A program made the translations under genes and the position numbers. Below are positions 11,440-23,757 of a DNA stretch of 64,000 nt, piece after piece; positions within the stretch are counted from its first letter, which is position 1; the number at the start of each line of letters is the position of its first letter. The DNA comes from Scilla litardierei. Lineage: Eukaryota > Streptophyta > Magnoliopsida > Asparagales > Asparagaceae. The stretch spans positions 155,096,714 through 155,160,713 of the forward strand of contig CM061142.1 of NCBI GenBank assembly GCA_030789695.1, written 5' to 3'. The notes under the pieces are model-generated. The model was not told the origin of the DNA, ran no database searches, and was given only the letters and a program-made list of their open reading frames with translations.

Positions 11440-11463
11440 CCGAGATCGGATCATGAAGCTAGG

Positions 11464-12909
11464 GTGGAGGAATTCATGGCGGAGCAAAGAAAAATAAATG
11501 CTAGATTGACGGTGCAACAAGACTCGCTTAATACCGTCGTTGCCCAACTAGGAGAGCAACTTGCGTTGCTTAACAAAAACACCCAACAATTTCCGGCTCA
11601 ACCGGAGCCCAGTCCACGGAGCAATACCGGCCATATAAATGCGGTGGTGGCGGTCACTACTAGGGGCAGAAAGGATACCACTCCCGCCATGGTCCAAACC
11701 AAGGAGCCCGTGGAGGAGATTTTAGACGACAAAGAGCCTGCTATTAAAGAGGAGAGCACAAAAAAGCCGCAAGAAGGTGGAAATTCTGAAATGAAGAAGC
11801 CTAATGAGGAGCGCACCTACATGCCACCGGTGCCCTTTCCGCAACGGTTGGCGAGAGCTAAAATTGAGAAGCATCTCGCAAAGTTCCTTGAGTACTTGAG
11901 GGGAGTAAGCCTCAACATACCTTTCTTGGATGCTATCGTAGAGATTCCGTCATACGCCAAGTTCTTGAAGGACTTAATTTCGGGGAAGAAAAGAAAGGAT
12001 AAAATAATGCTGGCCGAGCAAGGAACTTGGTTCCCCCGGAGGGAAAAGGAGCCTACTAAATTCAAGGATCCCGGAAGCTTTCGCATCCCATGCACACTTG
12101 GAGGAGTCCCACTACAAAAGGCTTTGGTAGACTTGGGAGCAAGTGTAAGCCTAATACCCTTTAGCATGTTTCGGAAATTAAATACGGGGACCGACTTGAA
12201 GCCAACGGACATGAGAATACAACTTGCAGATGGTCGGGTTACTAGTCCGGTAGGGATTGCGGAGGACATACAGCTCCAAGTACCGGGAGGAATATGCTTG
12301 CCGTGCGACTTCGTCATTATGGACATCAAAGAGGAGGGAAACACTTCACTTATACTCGGACGCCCCTTCTTAGCCACCGCTGGCGTGATAGTCGACGTGA
12401 GAGAGGGTACTTTATCTTTGAATGTTGAAAACATCGAGGTCGAGTTCCATATCCCTAAAGCTATGAAGCATATGTCCTACCAATAGGAGTTGGATTATGT
12501 GGACCTCCTTGACGAGGTGAAGGATGAAGCCATTCCACATTCTATTGGCGCTCTACATGATGACGGCCTTGAAGAAGGCCAAACTTCTAGCATTGGAGAA
12601 AAGTTGGAGGACCCTCTGGATAGCTCCACGGCCGATGACAAAGAAGACGATGCTGATGTCGCGAGGATTAGTGAGCTATGCAAGCTCTCCATGGCCAACA
12701 ATTCAAAGAAAGCTCCGCCGGATAAAGGGTCGGCGTCACTGGTGAAGAAGAAGATTGGTACTAGCTCAAGCTTGGGGAACTTGTCTCCCAACACTACCCA
12801 TGATGAGGGGATGCCGAGGAAGGCCAACGAGTATCAACAACCAAATCCAAGTGGCCTTCCCGGTAAATTTGATGGGCGCATCTCGCATGCGTCCAATATC
12901 ACACACTAA
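11464..12909 (+). pseudogene. Athila A protease and linker (one internal stop)
   Basis: The 340-residue frame 11464-12486 contains a conserved linker (VPFPQRLARAK, IPSYAKFLKDL) and an aspartic protease: DLGAS at about residues 223-227 and the flap and second half ending LILGRPFLATAGVIVD near 297-310. DLGAS in place of DSGAS is normal for Athila. A TAG at 12484-12486 interrupts it and the same frame runs on to 12909 with an acidic, Ser-rich tail. The reverse transcriptase that should follow is absent; instead a short pol-end remnant follows directly. The enzyme would cleave the gag polyprotein. Confidence 0.88.
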
Positions 12910-12990
12910 TTGAAAATCATAAGGGGTCGAGCTCATGACCTTAAACGCGTGCTTGTCGGGAGGCAACCCGACGGTTTTATATCATTCTTA
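12910..12990 (+). pseudogene. end-of-pol remnant after a deletion
   Basis: The segment AGCTCATGACCTTAAACGCG and, just after it, GGGAGGCAACCC resembles the stretch that closes the pol region in Athila elements. It is homologous to 38235-38285 (minus strand) in element C. Reverse transcriptase, RNase H and integrase core are all missing between 12909 and this point. Confidence 0.55.
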
Positions 12991-13229
12991 GTTGATTTTT
13001 ATTTTTATTTTAGATTTTTCTCAGTGTTTAGAGTCTAGCGTCTATAAAAATCGTGACAACGGGCTCTATTTTTAAAGACAGGAGATGGAGAACGAGAGAT
13101 CATTCATATGGAGGATGACTAAGGCAAGGGAGAGCACTCCAGGAATGCGCTCAGGCCCCAAGAGAAGGTAGAGACTGACAGGAGGAAGAAAAACAGAGAA
13201 TAGAGCAAAAATAGAGAGCTGTGGCAGAA

Positions 13230-13580
13230 AACAGGATGCCACTCGGCCGAGTGACGGATGTCACTCGGCTGAGCAAAGACTCCACTCGATCGAGTGGAGT
13301 ACAGATCAGGGAAGATCCTATAGACCAACTCTCTGTTATTTTCTGTGATTTATAGTATAATTTTCCACTCGAGCGAGTGACTTGTCACTCGGCCGAGTGA
13401 ATCAGATACCCTCCACGCTCTAAATATTGCTAGTGGCCATGCCACTCGACCGAGTGGAACTTGTCCATTCGACCGAGTGGGAAAGGCTACTCGACTGAGT
13501 CGTAACTTGTGGGAGATATTTTCGAAAATTTTTTACATAGGTCCACTCGGTCGAGTGAACTCGTCACTCGGCCGAGTCGC
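13230..13580. repeat. palindrome array, Athila A interior
   Basis: About ten copies of CACTCGGCCGAGTG or variants (for example CACTCGACCGAGTG, CACTCGAGCGAGTG), several in doublets such as 13367-13402. It is the same palindrome as in the LTRs. It ends about 10 bp before a TATA box. Confidence 0.9.
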
Positions 13581-13588
13581 AACAATCC

Positions 13589-13596
13589 TATATAAG
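13589..13596 (+). promoter_or_regulatory. internal TATA box, Athila A
   Basis: TATATAAG followed by GGGACGG and a C-rich leader. It lies upstream of the ORF-1-like gene and could drive a separate transcript. A pyrimidine-rich 3' splice-like site (ACATTTCAG) lies at 13950-13958. Confidence 0.5.
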
Positions 13597-14123
13597 GGAC
13601 GGCGGGCTGCGCAAATTTCGAGATAATCAAAAAAACCCCCCAAATCACCCAGTGCCCGAGCCCATTCCCCTTCTCCCGACCGAATCGACGCATTCCCTCG
13701 CCCGAGCCGCCGCTCCGCCGTCGACCGACACTCGTCGCCGGTCGTCGTCGCCACCCCATCGCCCGATCTTCGCCGGCATCGCCTCCCCCGCTGCCGGTCA
13801 CCCCCCATTTCGCCCCAAATTCGATTTTCTCCCCCATTCTCCCAATCCGTATGCCCATTGCACCCCATATCCCAATTAACTCTTATATACATCTATTATC
13901 CCCCTTCTCCCCCATATTTATTGATATTTGTCGATGATTTTATTGTTTACATTTCAGGATAGCTTGGGGGAGCTTGGAGGAGGTTCTGGATGCACTCGGA
14001 GCTTCGCGGAGGAGGCGTTTCTTCATACACTTCAGATTTTTCTCTCGCGTCGTGCTCAGGTACACTCGTTCTATTATATAGCGCGTCATATTTTTATTTA
14101 AGTGGGCACGACTCGCGGCACAC

Positions 14124-16003
14124 ATGCTGCCACGCCTTAGGCCACGCACTCGGGAGCCCGCTTCCAAGCGAAAGAGGTCAGGTGATCCTGGTCCCTCTTC
14201 TGCTAGGGAAGACTCCCCACCACCTAGCCCACCCCCACCTACACAGCCGCCTCCTGCCTCTCCCATTCCACCACCTGCACCGCCCGCCACTGCGTTCGAT
14301 GCGATGGGGATCACGTTACGAGATGACGCCCAGTGCGCCAGATTCGAGCGTATCTCCCATCGCTCAATCGTACCCTCTAGGTTCATGCACCTAGCTGACC
14401 TTGACCGCCTAGGGATACTCGAGGGGCTGCTCATGTTGTATGACAACGTGGGATGGCGTGACTTTCTGTCTGTGTCAGCGGACAGTTACATCCGCCCGAT
14501 GCTAGAGGTCCTTAGTTCCATTGCCCGGACCCCTGGAGGATGCTCCTTTCGACTGATGGATCGAGAGTGCGAGGTCACTCTCGACATGCTTAGAGCATTC
14601 TTCAGTGGCCCGCTGTTCCAATCCCAGACCGCGCTTACGCTCCCACGCACATCCCACCCCCGTCGTTCGACACGCACGCCTTTTGGACACGGATCACGGG
14701 ATCACCACTCGCCTTTGACCCCAGTAGGGCCAAGGCATCTGCCATTCTCCACCTTTGCCTCTGCATTGCACAGCGCCTTATAGAGACCACTTTTCTTGCG
14801 AGGTACGAGCCCGGTACACTGTCGACGCCAGAGCTCTACATGCTCTATGCGATGACACGGCCTAGGGTCTTCGATAGGGGTAGTTACGTCCTGGTCCCCG
14901 CCGTCGAGATTGATATTGCCAGTTGGTACATCGACCGCATAGTTATTTCTGTCAGTGCTCGGACGCCTATTTGCTACGGCGGTCTGATTACCCTCTTGGC
15001 CCTTATGACCGGCATCGACCTACCTGCTGACTTGCTTCGACCACCGGGCCCCACTTCACTTTCGATAGACGTTATGGCCCGGATGAGGATGCTACGTCCT
15101 TATGGTCGTTAGCACTGGGTGTGGCTCCACGGTCCTTTCACTGCGGACTACATGGTTCTCCCGAGCCCTGCTCGGACACATATAGGACCCGCAGGCGGAG
15201 AGCGGATTCCAGTGGTGGAACTCCTTATCCCCGTCGCATATATGCTAGAGCCTGAGTGTCCTCAGCAGGAGCCCCTCATTCCACCCCAGGACCCCGTGAT
15301 CCCTCAGCCTGCACTTGCTTCGTCTGCACCTCCCGATACCTCTGTCCACACTTCTGTTAGTGTCGGGAGCACTTTAGCTGAGTCCATCCACACCACCACA
15401 ACTACTGTGCCCATTTCGATAGATCCCATTTTTGCAGCCAGCCCCGAGCGTCCCCCCACCATAGTTGAGTGCGATGAACCTTCTTTTGCTTCTGCGGTAG
15501 AGACCCTTTCCTCATTGTTGTTCTCGACTCCTGGGGAGTCATTTTCTGCACCCTTCTCGATCTCTCCAGTCGCCGACCTCACTGTCTCCACCGTCGCTGT
15601 TTACTCCGAGAGCGTCGTGACGTCTGTCCCCACTTCTGTGTCACTGACCTCTATGCCCGCCTCGTCGCTTGCCACCACTGCCGTTTCTGCTGTCGCTCCT
15701 TCCTCTTCGACTATTCCTGCATCTCAGCCTCCCACAGAGGCTGAGCGACACTTGGCGAGCACAGTACCTCCTCACCACCCCATAGATGCACCTATCCTTT
15801 ATGGTGGCCGTGTGAGACAGCCCCGTTCTTCGCCTGTTCGACCCTCTGCTCCACCTCCCCCCGACACCCTTGTTCAGAGCATCCATGCTCTTGAGGGGGC
15901 CGTTAGTGGACTCAAAGGGGATTTTAGTGCTCTCTCTGCTACCGTCAATACAGTCCAGACCTGCGTCGCTATACTTCCTAGTATTCAGGCTTGCCTGAAT
16001 TAG
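14124..16003 (+). pseudogene. ATHILA ORF-1-like protein (one frameshift, one stop)
   Basis: The first frame, 14124-14783, starts basic then Pro-rich (residues 1-55). It then matches the plant ATHILA ORF-1 family (PF03078 type): a stretch near residues 63-90 ending VPSRFM, a leucine-rich middle, and GCSFRLMDRECEVTLDMLRAFF near 140-160. The homologous reading continues in another frame from about 14650 through 14840-15112, so there is one frameshift, and a TAG at 15110-15112. The same frame runs on at 15119-16003 as a Ser/Thr/Pro-rich region ending in a short helix-like segment (SIHALEGAVSGLKGDF). In Athila this gene follows pol. Its function is not known; some authors call it env-like by position. 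No signal peptide or membrane segment is visible here. Confidence 0.7.
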
Positions 16004-16111
16004 ATTCTTGCTCATCTGCCTCTGCCACCCACACCCACCCAGCAGCCACCACGTCTGCCACCACCTTCGCCACAGGACGGTGCTGGTCCACCACCACCTC
16101 CCGAGGCACAC

Positions 16112-19100
16112 TGTCACGCCCCGCTTCCCAAAAATGTGGAGGCGAGACGTGAGAAGGTCCGCTCAGACTTGAAGCTACAAAGCCGCAAGTCCGATAAGCG
16201 TCAATCAACTTCAAACTGCAGGTCCTTGCAACGCGAAACGAAACAAGATAATAATAATGAAATGAGACAAAAGTAATCTCGGAATATCCACAATAATAAA
16301 TTTCAACATCACAGAAAAAGCCACCAGGCTAAAAGAAAGGAGTCTAAGGGCCCAAACATGGCCAACAAAATACAACGTACAAAACAAAGGTGCCAAGCAC
16401 CGACATCCAACAGAAATCCTAAAACAAAAGGAAACTCAACAAGGTCGCTGGTGTCCACAAAACTCCTCCTGTGCAGACATGGACTCAGGCTCAGCGTCAG
16501 CAACAACACGTACTCAGCAATGGTTTTTGGCTCAGAGTCTAACATGTGACACCCAAAAGAGCAAGGGGCACATGTCAGCAAGTCTACAAGAGACTTGTGC
16601 AAGGAAACTGAAAGTGGAAGTAAGCAACCTAGCAGTTCTAGCATGAATGCAATGACATGGCAGTTAAAGTATGAGTGCAACAAGTAAGGTAAAGTAAAGT
16701 AAAGTACGGGCAGGGCATTTAAACATGGCATGGATGACAAGTTATACTAGTAACACTCACTAGTTCAAGACAAGTAAAGTAAGCACCTCGTGCATAGAGA
16801 TTCCGCCTTTTGGCTAGAGTGGCTGATCGGGCCAACTCCTAAGCTCAAGTGAACGTTTATCCCTACCCCTCAACGTGTATCGAGCCAGGGCCTTACCCCC
16901 GAACATGGAATGATCGCTTCTGGATCACGAGCCAGGAAGTGTTTTTAACAAGTATGGCATAGGGGTGCACCTAGCCGGACAAGGAAGTACGAGTACAAGT
17001 ATTGTAGCGTGTGCTACGAATGCGACATTTAATGCATGGATGACATGGCATGGCAAGTAGTAAAGCGTACAGGTAAGGAAAGTAAACGTGACAGTTTGGT
17101 ATGCATGATCAACAAGTTTAAAGAGTTGGATCTAGCTTCGTTGTCAAGCTAGACCAATTTAGGTGACAGATCTAGTTTCGTTGTCAAACTAGATCAAGTA
17201 GGCGTCTAGCCAGCTATCATTTCACTGACTAGTCTCTTTTACGCTAAAAGCAAGGAAGTGGCCTAAAACATGGCCCTACTCAAGAATTGGCAAGTTTCAC
17301 TTGCCTGCAAGTACAACGTCTGAGAGACACCGTCCAAGAGAGTCCAAGTCACAAATAACCTACGTGCACAAGTCCACCAGCCTACAGTCCCATATTATTA
17401 ATCTTGATTAGTGAATTACAAAGCAGTAAAACACAATTTTTAATCTTGAATTAACATGCGATGGTTGTGGTTCCTACGGTGCAGATCTTACCTCAACACG
17501 ACGCGAGAGCTACTCTGACGTCGGGTAGCGACGTCAGGGGTTGGATTCCTGCAGTGTGCACGGCACGGAACGGCGGGTACTCTGAGATAAAATACGTGTA
17601 CGAATAAGTTGACGTCGGGCTAGAATAACTAGACAGTCCTAAACATCTAGTGACCCATTTTTAATTGGATTTTCTAATCCAAGATAGGTGACACCTCAGG
17701 ATTAATGATCACAGATATTATTAATACGATAATATACGTCGCGTAGCTAGTACGACAATTAATCAACAATTGTAAGAACAATCTAGGCTATCACGCTAAC
17801 TGTACGTCATCTAGACGAGTTTTTAACCCTATAATTACCACTATCATTTATATAACAAGATTACCAATAGATCAAGACCTATTAATAGTTCACAAAAATT
17901 ATCATCAACTAAACTTAGGGTGTCCAGTGAATGTTTACTAACCGTGAAGAAGAAGGGATCCCACGAACTACTGAGAGCTCGACACGAGTTGGCTACGGCT
18001 AGGGAAACGTCGACATGTACGGACAGCGGCTAGGATAGGCTTCGTATCAGCGTGTGGGATGTCGACAACAACCCGGAGGCTGCCGGTCGTCGCTGCCCAC
18101 GCGAGGGAGACTTGCTGCCGCTGCTGGGCGGAGCATGGGGCAGTACAGCGCCGTGCACCGACTGTCGGCCGTCGTTCGTGTGCTAGAGGACCTGCTGCCG
18201 GCGTGATCTTAGCGGGGAACAAGGCCGGGGGAAACAGCTGCATCCGCTCTTGGGGGCGCCGCAGTCGTGATGGGCGGAGCACGGGGCGGTGACGAAGCCG
18301 CAAAGCTCTGGAGATCAGAGGGGAGAGGCTAAGCGTCGGATCGAAGGTGGATAGGGTGGCGGAGATGGAGGCTCTGGTCACCGGTGAAGGGTCAGGGGTC
18401 GGAGACATGAAGGGCATGGCGCTTGTTGCTGTGTGCGAAAGAATAGAAGGGGGCGGCGCGGTCTGTTTGGCTGCTGCGAAAAATAACCCTAGGGAATAAA
18501 AAGGAGAGAGCTCGTTTCTGGCTGCGAGAAAAGAGTTTAGCCCTAGGCTAAACTTTAGAGAATACGGCTGCACGTGGGAGGCTCACTCTAGGGTTAGGTC
18601 TAGGGTGGTTGGGGTTTGAAATGTTTTTAAATTACAAAAATCTGTTATTATAACATTTTGAAAAACACAAATACAAGTGTTGTGTGTGAGAGTTAGGCTA
18701 GGTATGTGCGTGGGTCTAAATGTGTTGGGCCAAGATTAAAAATGTGGGCTAGGTTAACATTAGGAGATATATTATTATTAACTAATTATTAGGGGATAAA
18801 GAACCAAATGAACTTAGGGTTAAACCGATATTAGGTTGAGCTAAAAGAGAAAGTAGGTCAAACGAGGCCCAAAAATTATGAAATAAATACTGGGGTGACC
18901 GGGACAACGAGAGAAAGAAGACAGAGGAGACGGATCACAATTCCGATGTCGAGAAATGAAATTAAAAATAAAGAGGTCTAGCGACAAAAGTGAAAATCGT
19001 GACGTCTCTTCAAATAAGATCAAATCGTGGGAGAACGACCCGTGAAATGACGTTCCCAGTTAACACCACATTTTATTACTCTCAGAGAGGGTCACAACGG

Positions 19101-19378
19101 CATATCACACCATAGGGTTCAGATACAGACAACGTCTAAATAAATACGTGCACGAACAAGACAACGTGAACGTAAAGCGTATAAAGGATTCGGAGTCCAA
19201 AGGCGACGGTAATTCTAAGTTGGGCACACGCCGGGGTTGGCTTGCTAAGGATGCAACCAAGGTGCTACGGCCCTATCAACTCAACGACACGACTCTCATA
19301 CTAAGCACAATACCAATCAGGTACTCGAAATTGCTATACGTACAGCCGTATGACGAATAGCGAGTACCGACCGTTACA
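16112..19378 (-). mobile_element. solo LTR of a gypsy (Tekay-like) element
   Basis: On the minus strand it starts TGTAACGG at 19378 and ends GGGAAGCGGGGCGTGACA at 16112. The same ending (GGGAAGCGGGGCGTGATA) closes the gypsy 5' LTR at 27893, and the start resembles that LTR's TGTAACGG. The 5-bp duplication is CACAC (16107-16111 and 19379-19383). No primer site, gag or pol lies between, so this is one LTR left by recombination. A GC-rich reading frame at 17968-18573 lies in the probable transcribed leader and is not supported as a gene. Confidence 0.82.
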
Positions 19379-19383
19379 CACAC

Positions 19384-21259
19384 ACTGGATGCCTTCCATA
19401 TTTTTGATGCTGTTTTGCTGATGTTTTAAGCCTACTGATTTTGCACCCCTCCTCCACACACTGGTTTTGTCACTTTTTGGTCTGATCTGTCTATATCTTT
19501 CTGGGAGAGAGGGAGTACTTTTTGGGGACACTCATATCTGCACTATTTTGATCTTTGCATGCATCAGCGGCATTATCATATCATTTTCTTTTATTTTTAT
19601 TTTTTTGTTTTTCCATCATGCATGTATCCTCACCCTCCCCACCCATATTTTGTCTCTCAGTGTGCCACATTTCGCATATTGAGAACACTGTGCACTTTAG
19701 CTTGGGGGAGTGAGTTCTCACGCACTTTTTATTTTTGTTGCCTTTTATTTTCCTTTTTCACACATTTCTTATTTCTTCGTTTTTACACTTGCTTTCACCC
19801 ACTTTTTCGTTTTTTTATCATGCATCACGTTTTTTTAATTTTCTGAGTGTGCTGCATTGTACTGTAGCTTTCTATTTTCTTTTATCCTTATTTCTTTCAT
19901 CTTTTTACTAGAGATGATTTTTCTGTGATTATGATGACGTGGTGTTAGCTTATCTCTATATGCATACTCTCTTGTCATGCCATAGTTTTTATTTCAGATA
20001 TCATATGCTATGTCTTGTTTTGCATTTGAAATAGTAACCCGTACTTTCATGTACGAATATGGATGAAATTCTTTTATTAGCTGAATCTGATGATTTTTAC
20101 TGTATACCCTTCGTAGAAATCACACCAAGCTTCATGCATTGATTGCCTAAATTTGGAGTACTGCTTTCCTTTCTTATATCACTTCTTATTGCATGAAAAT
20201 TGTACGCTTCACTTTCGGGTTGAATGAATGTATGTTAGGTTGATATAACTGGATTAGTTTACTTTTTGAGATTAAACTGAGTAGATTACATTACTCTGAT
20301 GAAAGTTGTCGTGCACGTCTTACAGAATGAACCGAGTGTTACATATATTTCTTTCTCCACATATCTTGAGCATTATTTCTATACTTATATTCATTGGTGA
20401 ATCTCCCTTTAGCGGATCCTATATTGGCATTTCCCCGGCTATTAAAGTCCATGTTCCAATACCCCCAAAATCAAAAAGAAAAAAAAATACATGTAAATCT
20501 TTCTATTCTTTTGATTTGGGATCTCAGATGTATATATGCTATGCTTAAAAATGAGAGAAAGAAAAGAAAAGAGAAAAGAAGCTTATACATGATCCCATCT
20601 CATACTCTTTCTCTCTTTCTTCCCTCTTTTATTTTTGTTTTCATTGGAGCTTCAATAATGGGGAATGTACTTATTGATTTATCTAATGCCACCACGCTTA
20701 TAGATAAGCTTGGGGGAGAGGATCCAATGATGTGTGAGAGAGTGACTACTTGACTGTGCATGACAACCTAAGCTAGGTAATTTTCTATAATCGGTGAGAT
20801 TACTAGAAGTTTTTATGAAACCCAGGAATTGAAACTTAGCATGCATTTCATGAAAACCATATCTTTCTATTCTTATTGCTTCTTATTGTGTGATACATCT
20901 TATACTACAAATAGAAAGCATTCAATTGAAAAGTGTGTGATCTATGATTATGTATACCGTTTTAGATGCTTCAGACGATGTTAATTCTAGAATAATTCCA
21001 TATTTCATACTATTTTGCTATTCTTGGGTGTCTATTTTGAATACATCCATATGATTATGATATCAAGATAAAAATCTTTGGCATGTGTTTTATATTCGCC
21101 GTGTGCTCTATGAGTAAGCAAAACCCACGTCCTGAGAAAATAATCTAGCACTTCTCTCTCTTTGTTTTCTTTCCTAGTTCCTTTTTCTTTTTCCCTTTTT
21201 CTTTATTTTTTCCATCAAGTTCGCCTTTTACTCATCTTCCTTGGGGAAGAGTAAGAGGT
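19384..21259 (+). other. Athila A 3' non-coding region
   Basis: Continues element A after the solo LTR. It is T- and pyrimidine-rich with no supported gene. Polypurine-like AGCTTGGGGGAG occurs at about 19699 and 20708, besides the real tract at 21260 and an earlier copy at 13961. Confidence 0.7.
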
Positions 21260-21274
21260 AAGCTTGGGGGATTT
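21260..21274 (+). other. polypurine tract, Athila A
   Basis: AAGCTTGGGGGATTT immediately before the 3' LTR; it would prime plus-strand synthesis. Confidence 0.85.
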
Positions 21275-23048
21275 TGATCACTCCATATTTTACACCTTTT
21301 TTCTGCATGTTTGCATGTCGTTTTGATCGCTCATATCACGTTTTTCACGATTATTCGACAATATTGCGATGCTTTTCACTATTTCTTGTTTTTGTCGTAT
21401 TTCAGGAAATATGGAGCGATCTGGAGCGAATTTGAGATCAAAGGATTTGCACGCGCTTAGGAGTGTTGCCCACGGCTCGTTCGAGGACTTATCAGAGATG
21501 GAGGATGAGCGGAAGAAGAAGGAAATCAATAGGAGCGACGAGGAGGTGAAAAGAAGGAAGAATGAGCTCAACAGCACACCACTCGGTCGAGTAGACCACT
21601 CACTCGGCCGAGCAAGAAGCCCCACTCGGTCGAACAGAACGGATACGCACACGAAGTTTTTAGCATATACTTGGCCGAATAAAGGAAGCCCACTCGGCCG
21701 AGTGAGAAAGTTCACTCGCCCAAGTGGTACATGGAATTCGTCTAGAGAAAGGCCCAAGTTACTGGAATTTTCAGAGATCCTGAGGAGGCCCACTCGGCCG
21801 AGCATGAATGCTGACTCGGCCGAGTGAAGAAGTCCACTCGGCCAAGCCACCCCCCGAAGACAGACCCTGAAAACCCCAAAGTTACTGTTTTCCTACAGGG
21901 CTTGTCACTCGGCCGAGTGACAAGGGTCACTCGGTCGAGTGACCCTCTCCGCCCGCTGTTATGGTTGCGATTTCTGGGCTGCGCATGGGCAGTTTGGTCA
22001 CGATTTTCTGGATGATTTTATAGGGTATTTAAACGTAGTTTTTGCCCTAGTTTAGGAGAGACTCGAAATATATTTTTAGACTTTCTTTTTGGATTTTGAC
22101 GGCTACTCTTTTGTGAATTCTCAGCTGGAGATCGTTGGCATCAACATTGGTTTGTCTATTCCTATTAAAAACTTAATTTTTATGCATTATTTCTCTTTTG
22201 CAATGAATTGTGCCGCGATTATTGTTATTATTTCTGGGATTTGCATGATGCTAGGTGAGTAGTGCCGTCGTTCTAGGGCATGGGGATGAACCCTATGGAC
22301 CCTATCTCTGAATTGTGATGAATTTATTGATTTGTTGCTAGAATTGATTAGGGTTAGGTTGTGATTGATTGATTACGCGTAGCTAGAAATTTATATCGAT
22401 TGGGATTTGCAAGAGATTGGATCCCAATTGATAGGAAGGTCTAGATATTCGATTTGGATTGACAATTGGATTTCTCTAGATTTTGTTTGCAAGAGATTGG
22501 ACCAAAGCTAGGATTTTTAATTGTGAATCTATACCAATATTCATTTGCAAGAGATTGGGCGAATAAGACCTATCATAACCTAGGTTGTAGCTCGAGTTTG
22601 CACGAGAGTGGGCTCGAGATACGATTGAACAACGATGTCGTTCTTCACGCTAGCGGCTTAGGCTAGGGTTTGCACGAGAGTGGGCCCTATCCTAGGTTTG
22701 CTATAGACCGGCAATAACGAGAGAGCGTGAGCTTGGTTCTACATTAAGTTACGATTAGTTCACCTATATTCAAGCTTAGCAACAACGAAATTTACCATTC
22801 ACAAGGATGAGAGACGGTCTGTAGTGGGGATTTCCTATCCCTAGACGCTTTTTATTATATTGATATTTTCTTGATACTTGAATGATTGTGACTATTACAG
22901 CCAACTATTCTTGTTCTCTTGATAGCTAGGTGATTTGAGTAAGACACGGTCATTTGTCCTCCCTGAGTTCGATACCCGCTCGCCGCTACACCGTGCGCTT
23001 GCGGTAAAACTACAATTCATTTTTCGGGTATACATCCGGACGCGATCA
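21275..23048 (+). repeat. Athila A 3' LTR
   Basis: 1,774 bp, equal in length to the 5' LTR and differing at about 68 sites by eye. It carries the palindrome array at 21586-21945 and the TATA-like box at 22026-22033. Confidence 0.95.
21586..21945. repeat. palindrome array, Athila A 3' LTR
   Basis: Same array as 8547-8906. Some copies are perfect here and decayed there, and the reverse (for example CTCGGCCGAG near 21696 against CTCAGCTGAG near 8656), which fits loss at CpG sites. Confidence 0.9.
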
Positions 23049-23053
23049 AGAAG

Positions 23054-23740
23054 GGGCCACTCGGTCGAGCGATGTGAGTCGCTCGGTCGAGCGCCATCTT
23101 GGGGCTTCAGCTCCTGGCTTAGGTGGAAGGATGTCGCTCGGTCGAGCGACGAAGGCCGCTCGACCGAGCAAATTAGGCAGAGAATTGCTTCTTATTTTAG
23201 CTCGCCAGGGAGAGAGGCCGCTCGGTCGAGTGGGGTGGCTGCTCGACCGAGCGAATTAGGCAGAGCGTTTCAAGGCCAATTTGGGGGTCGTCAGTAGAAG
23301 GGCCACTTGATCGAGCGAGGTGGGTCGCTCGACAAAGCGGCCCATTGCAAATTTTCCCTTCCTTTACAGGATCTCAGCTCGGTCGAGCATGTGGCACGCT
23401 CGACCGAGCGACCTAGAAACTCTTGCTGGCCTCTCTTTCTCTTCCTTTATATTCTCTTCCCTTTGGTCATTCCTTTCTCTTCTTTCTTTGCTCCTTCCTT
23501 CCTCAGCTCCTTTAAGTCGTCAAACGTGGCGATGTGAGCTCCGACGTCAGGTATCCGTGTCCATCATCCATTATTGCTCCGAATCGCGCCAAAGTTCCTA
23601 AAAATCCACGAAACATCACAAGAATAAAATATATCATGAAAAGCTCGATAGAATATAAAAATGTGAACTTCAAGCGATCAAAATGCTATGGAAATGTGTG
23701 ACAAAAACATGGAAAATATGGACATATAACATACTCGTCA
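23054..23740 (-). repeat. Athila-like LTR 'B', 5' part with palindrome array
   Basis: The minus strand starts TGACGAGTATG at 23740. Positions 23058-23412 hold about nine copies of GCTCGGTCGAGC and its complement GCTCGACCGAGC, arranged in facing pairs so that each pair is an inverted repeat. Element A inserted a few bases outside the end of this array. Confidence 0.75.
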
Positions 23741-23757
23741 AATAACCAAACACAAGC
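23725..23757. repeat. 69-bp direct repeat, right copy (first 33 bp)
   Basis: Matches 6962-6994. The remaining 36 bp are at 33566-33601 because the gypsy element split this copy. Confidence 0.8.

Larger units (their letters stand above)
8236..23048 (+). mobile_element. Athila-type non-autonomous LTR retrotransposon 'A'
   Basis: A complete element with two 1,774-bp LTRs (8236-10009 and 21275-23048), inverted TGATC...GATCA ends, a tRNA-Asp-like primer site and a polypurine tract. The flanking target duplication is AGAAG (8231-8235 and 23049-23053). It carries gag and protease, a remnant of the end of pol, and an ATHILA ORF-1-like gene, but no reverse transcriptase, RNase H or integrase core. 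By eye the LTRs differ at about 68 sites (near 4%), mostly transitions. A later solo LTR sits at 16112-19378. It inserted inside LTR B. Confidence 0.93.

Noticed and set aside
11817..12434. 205-residue minus-strand frame
   Set aside because: Shadow of the Athila A protease on the opposite strand.
17968..18573. 201-residue frame on the minus strand
   Set aside because: It lies in the GC-rich part of a solo LTR, shows no known domain and has low-complexity Arg/Pro/Ser composition.
8547..23412. Regular palindromic repeats as a CRISPR array
   Set aside because: Spacing is irregular, units vary, no unique spacers of constant length, no cas genes, and the context is plant LTRs.
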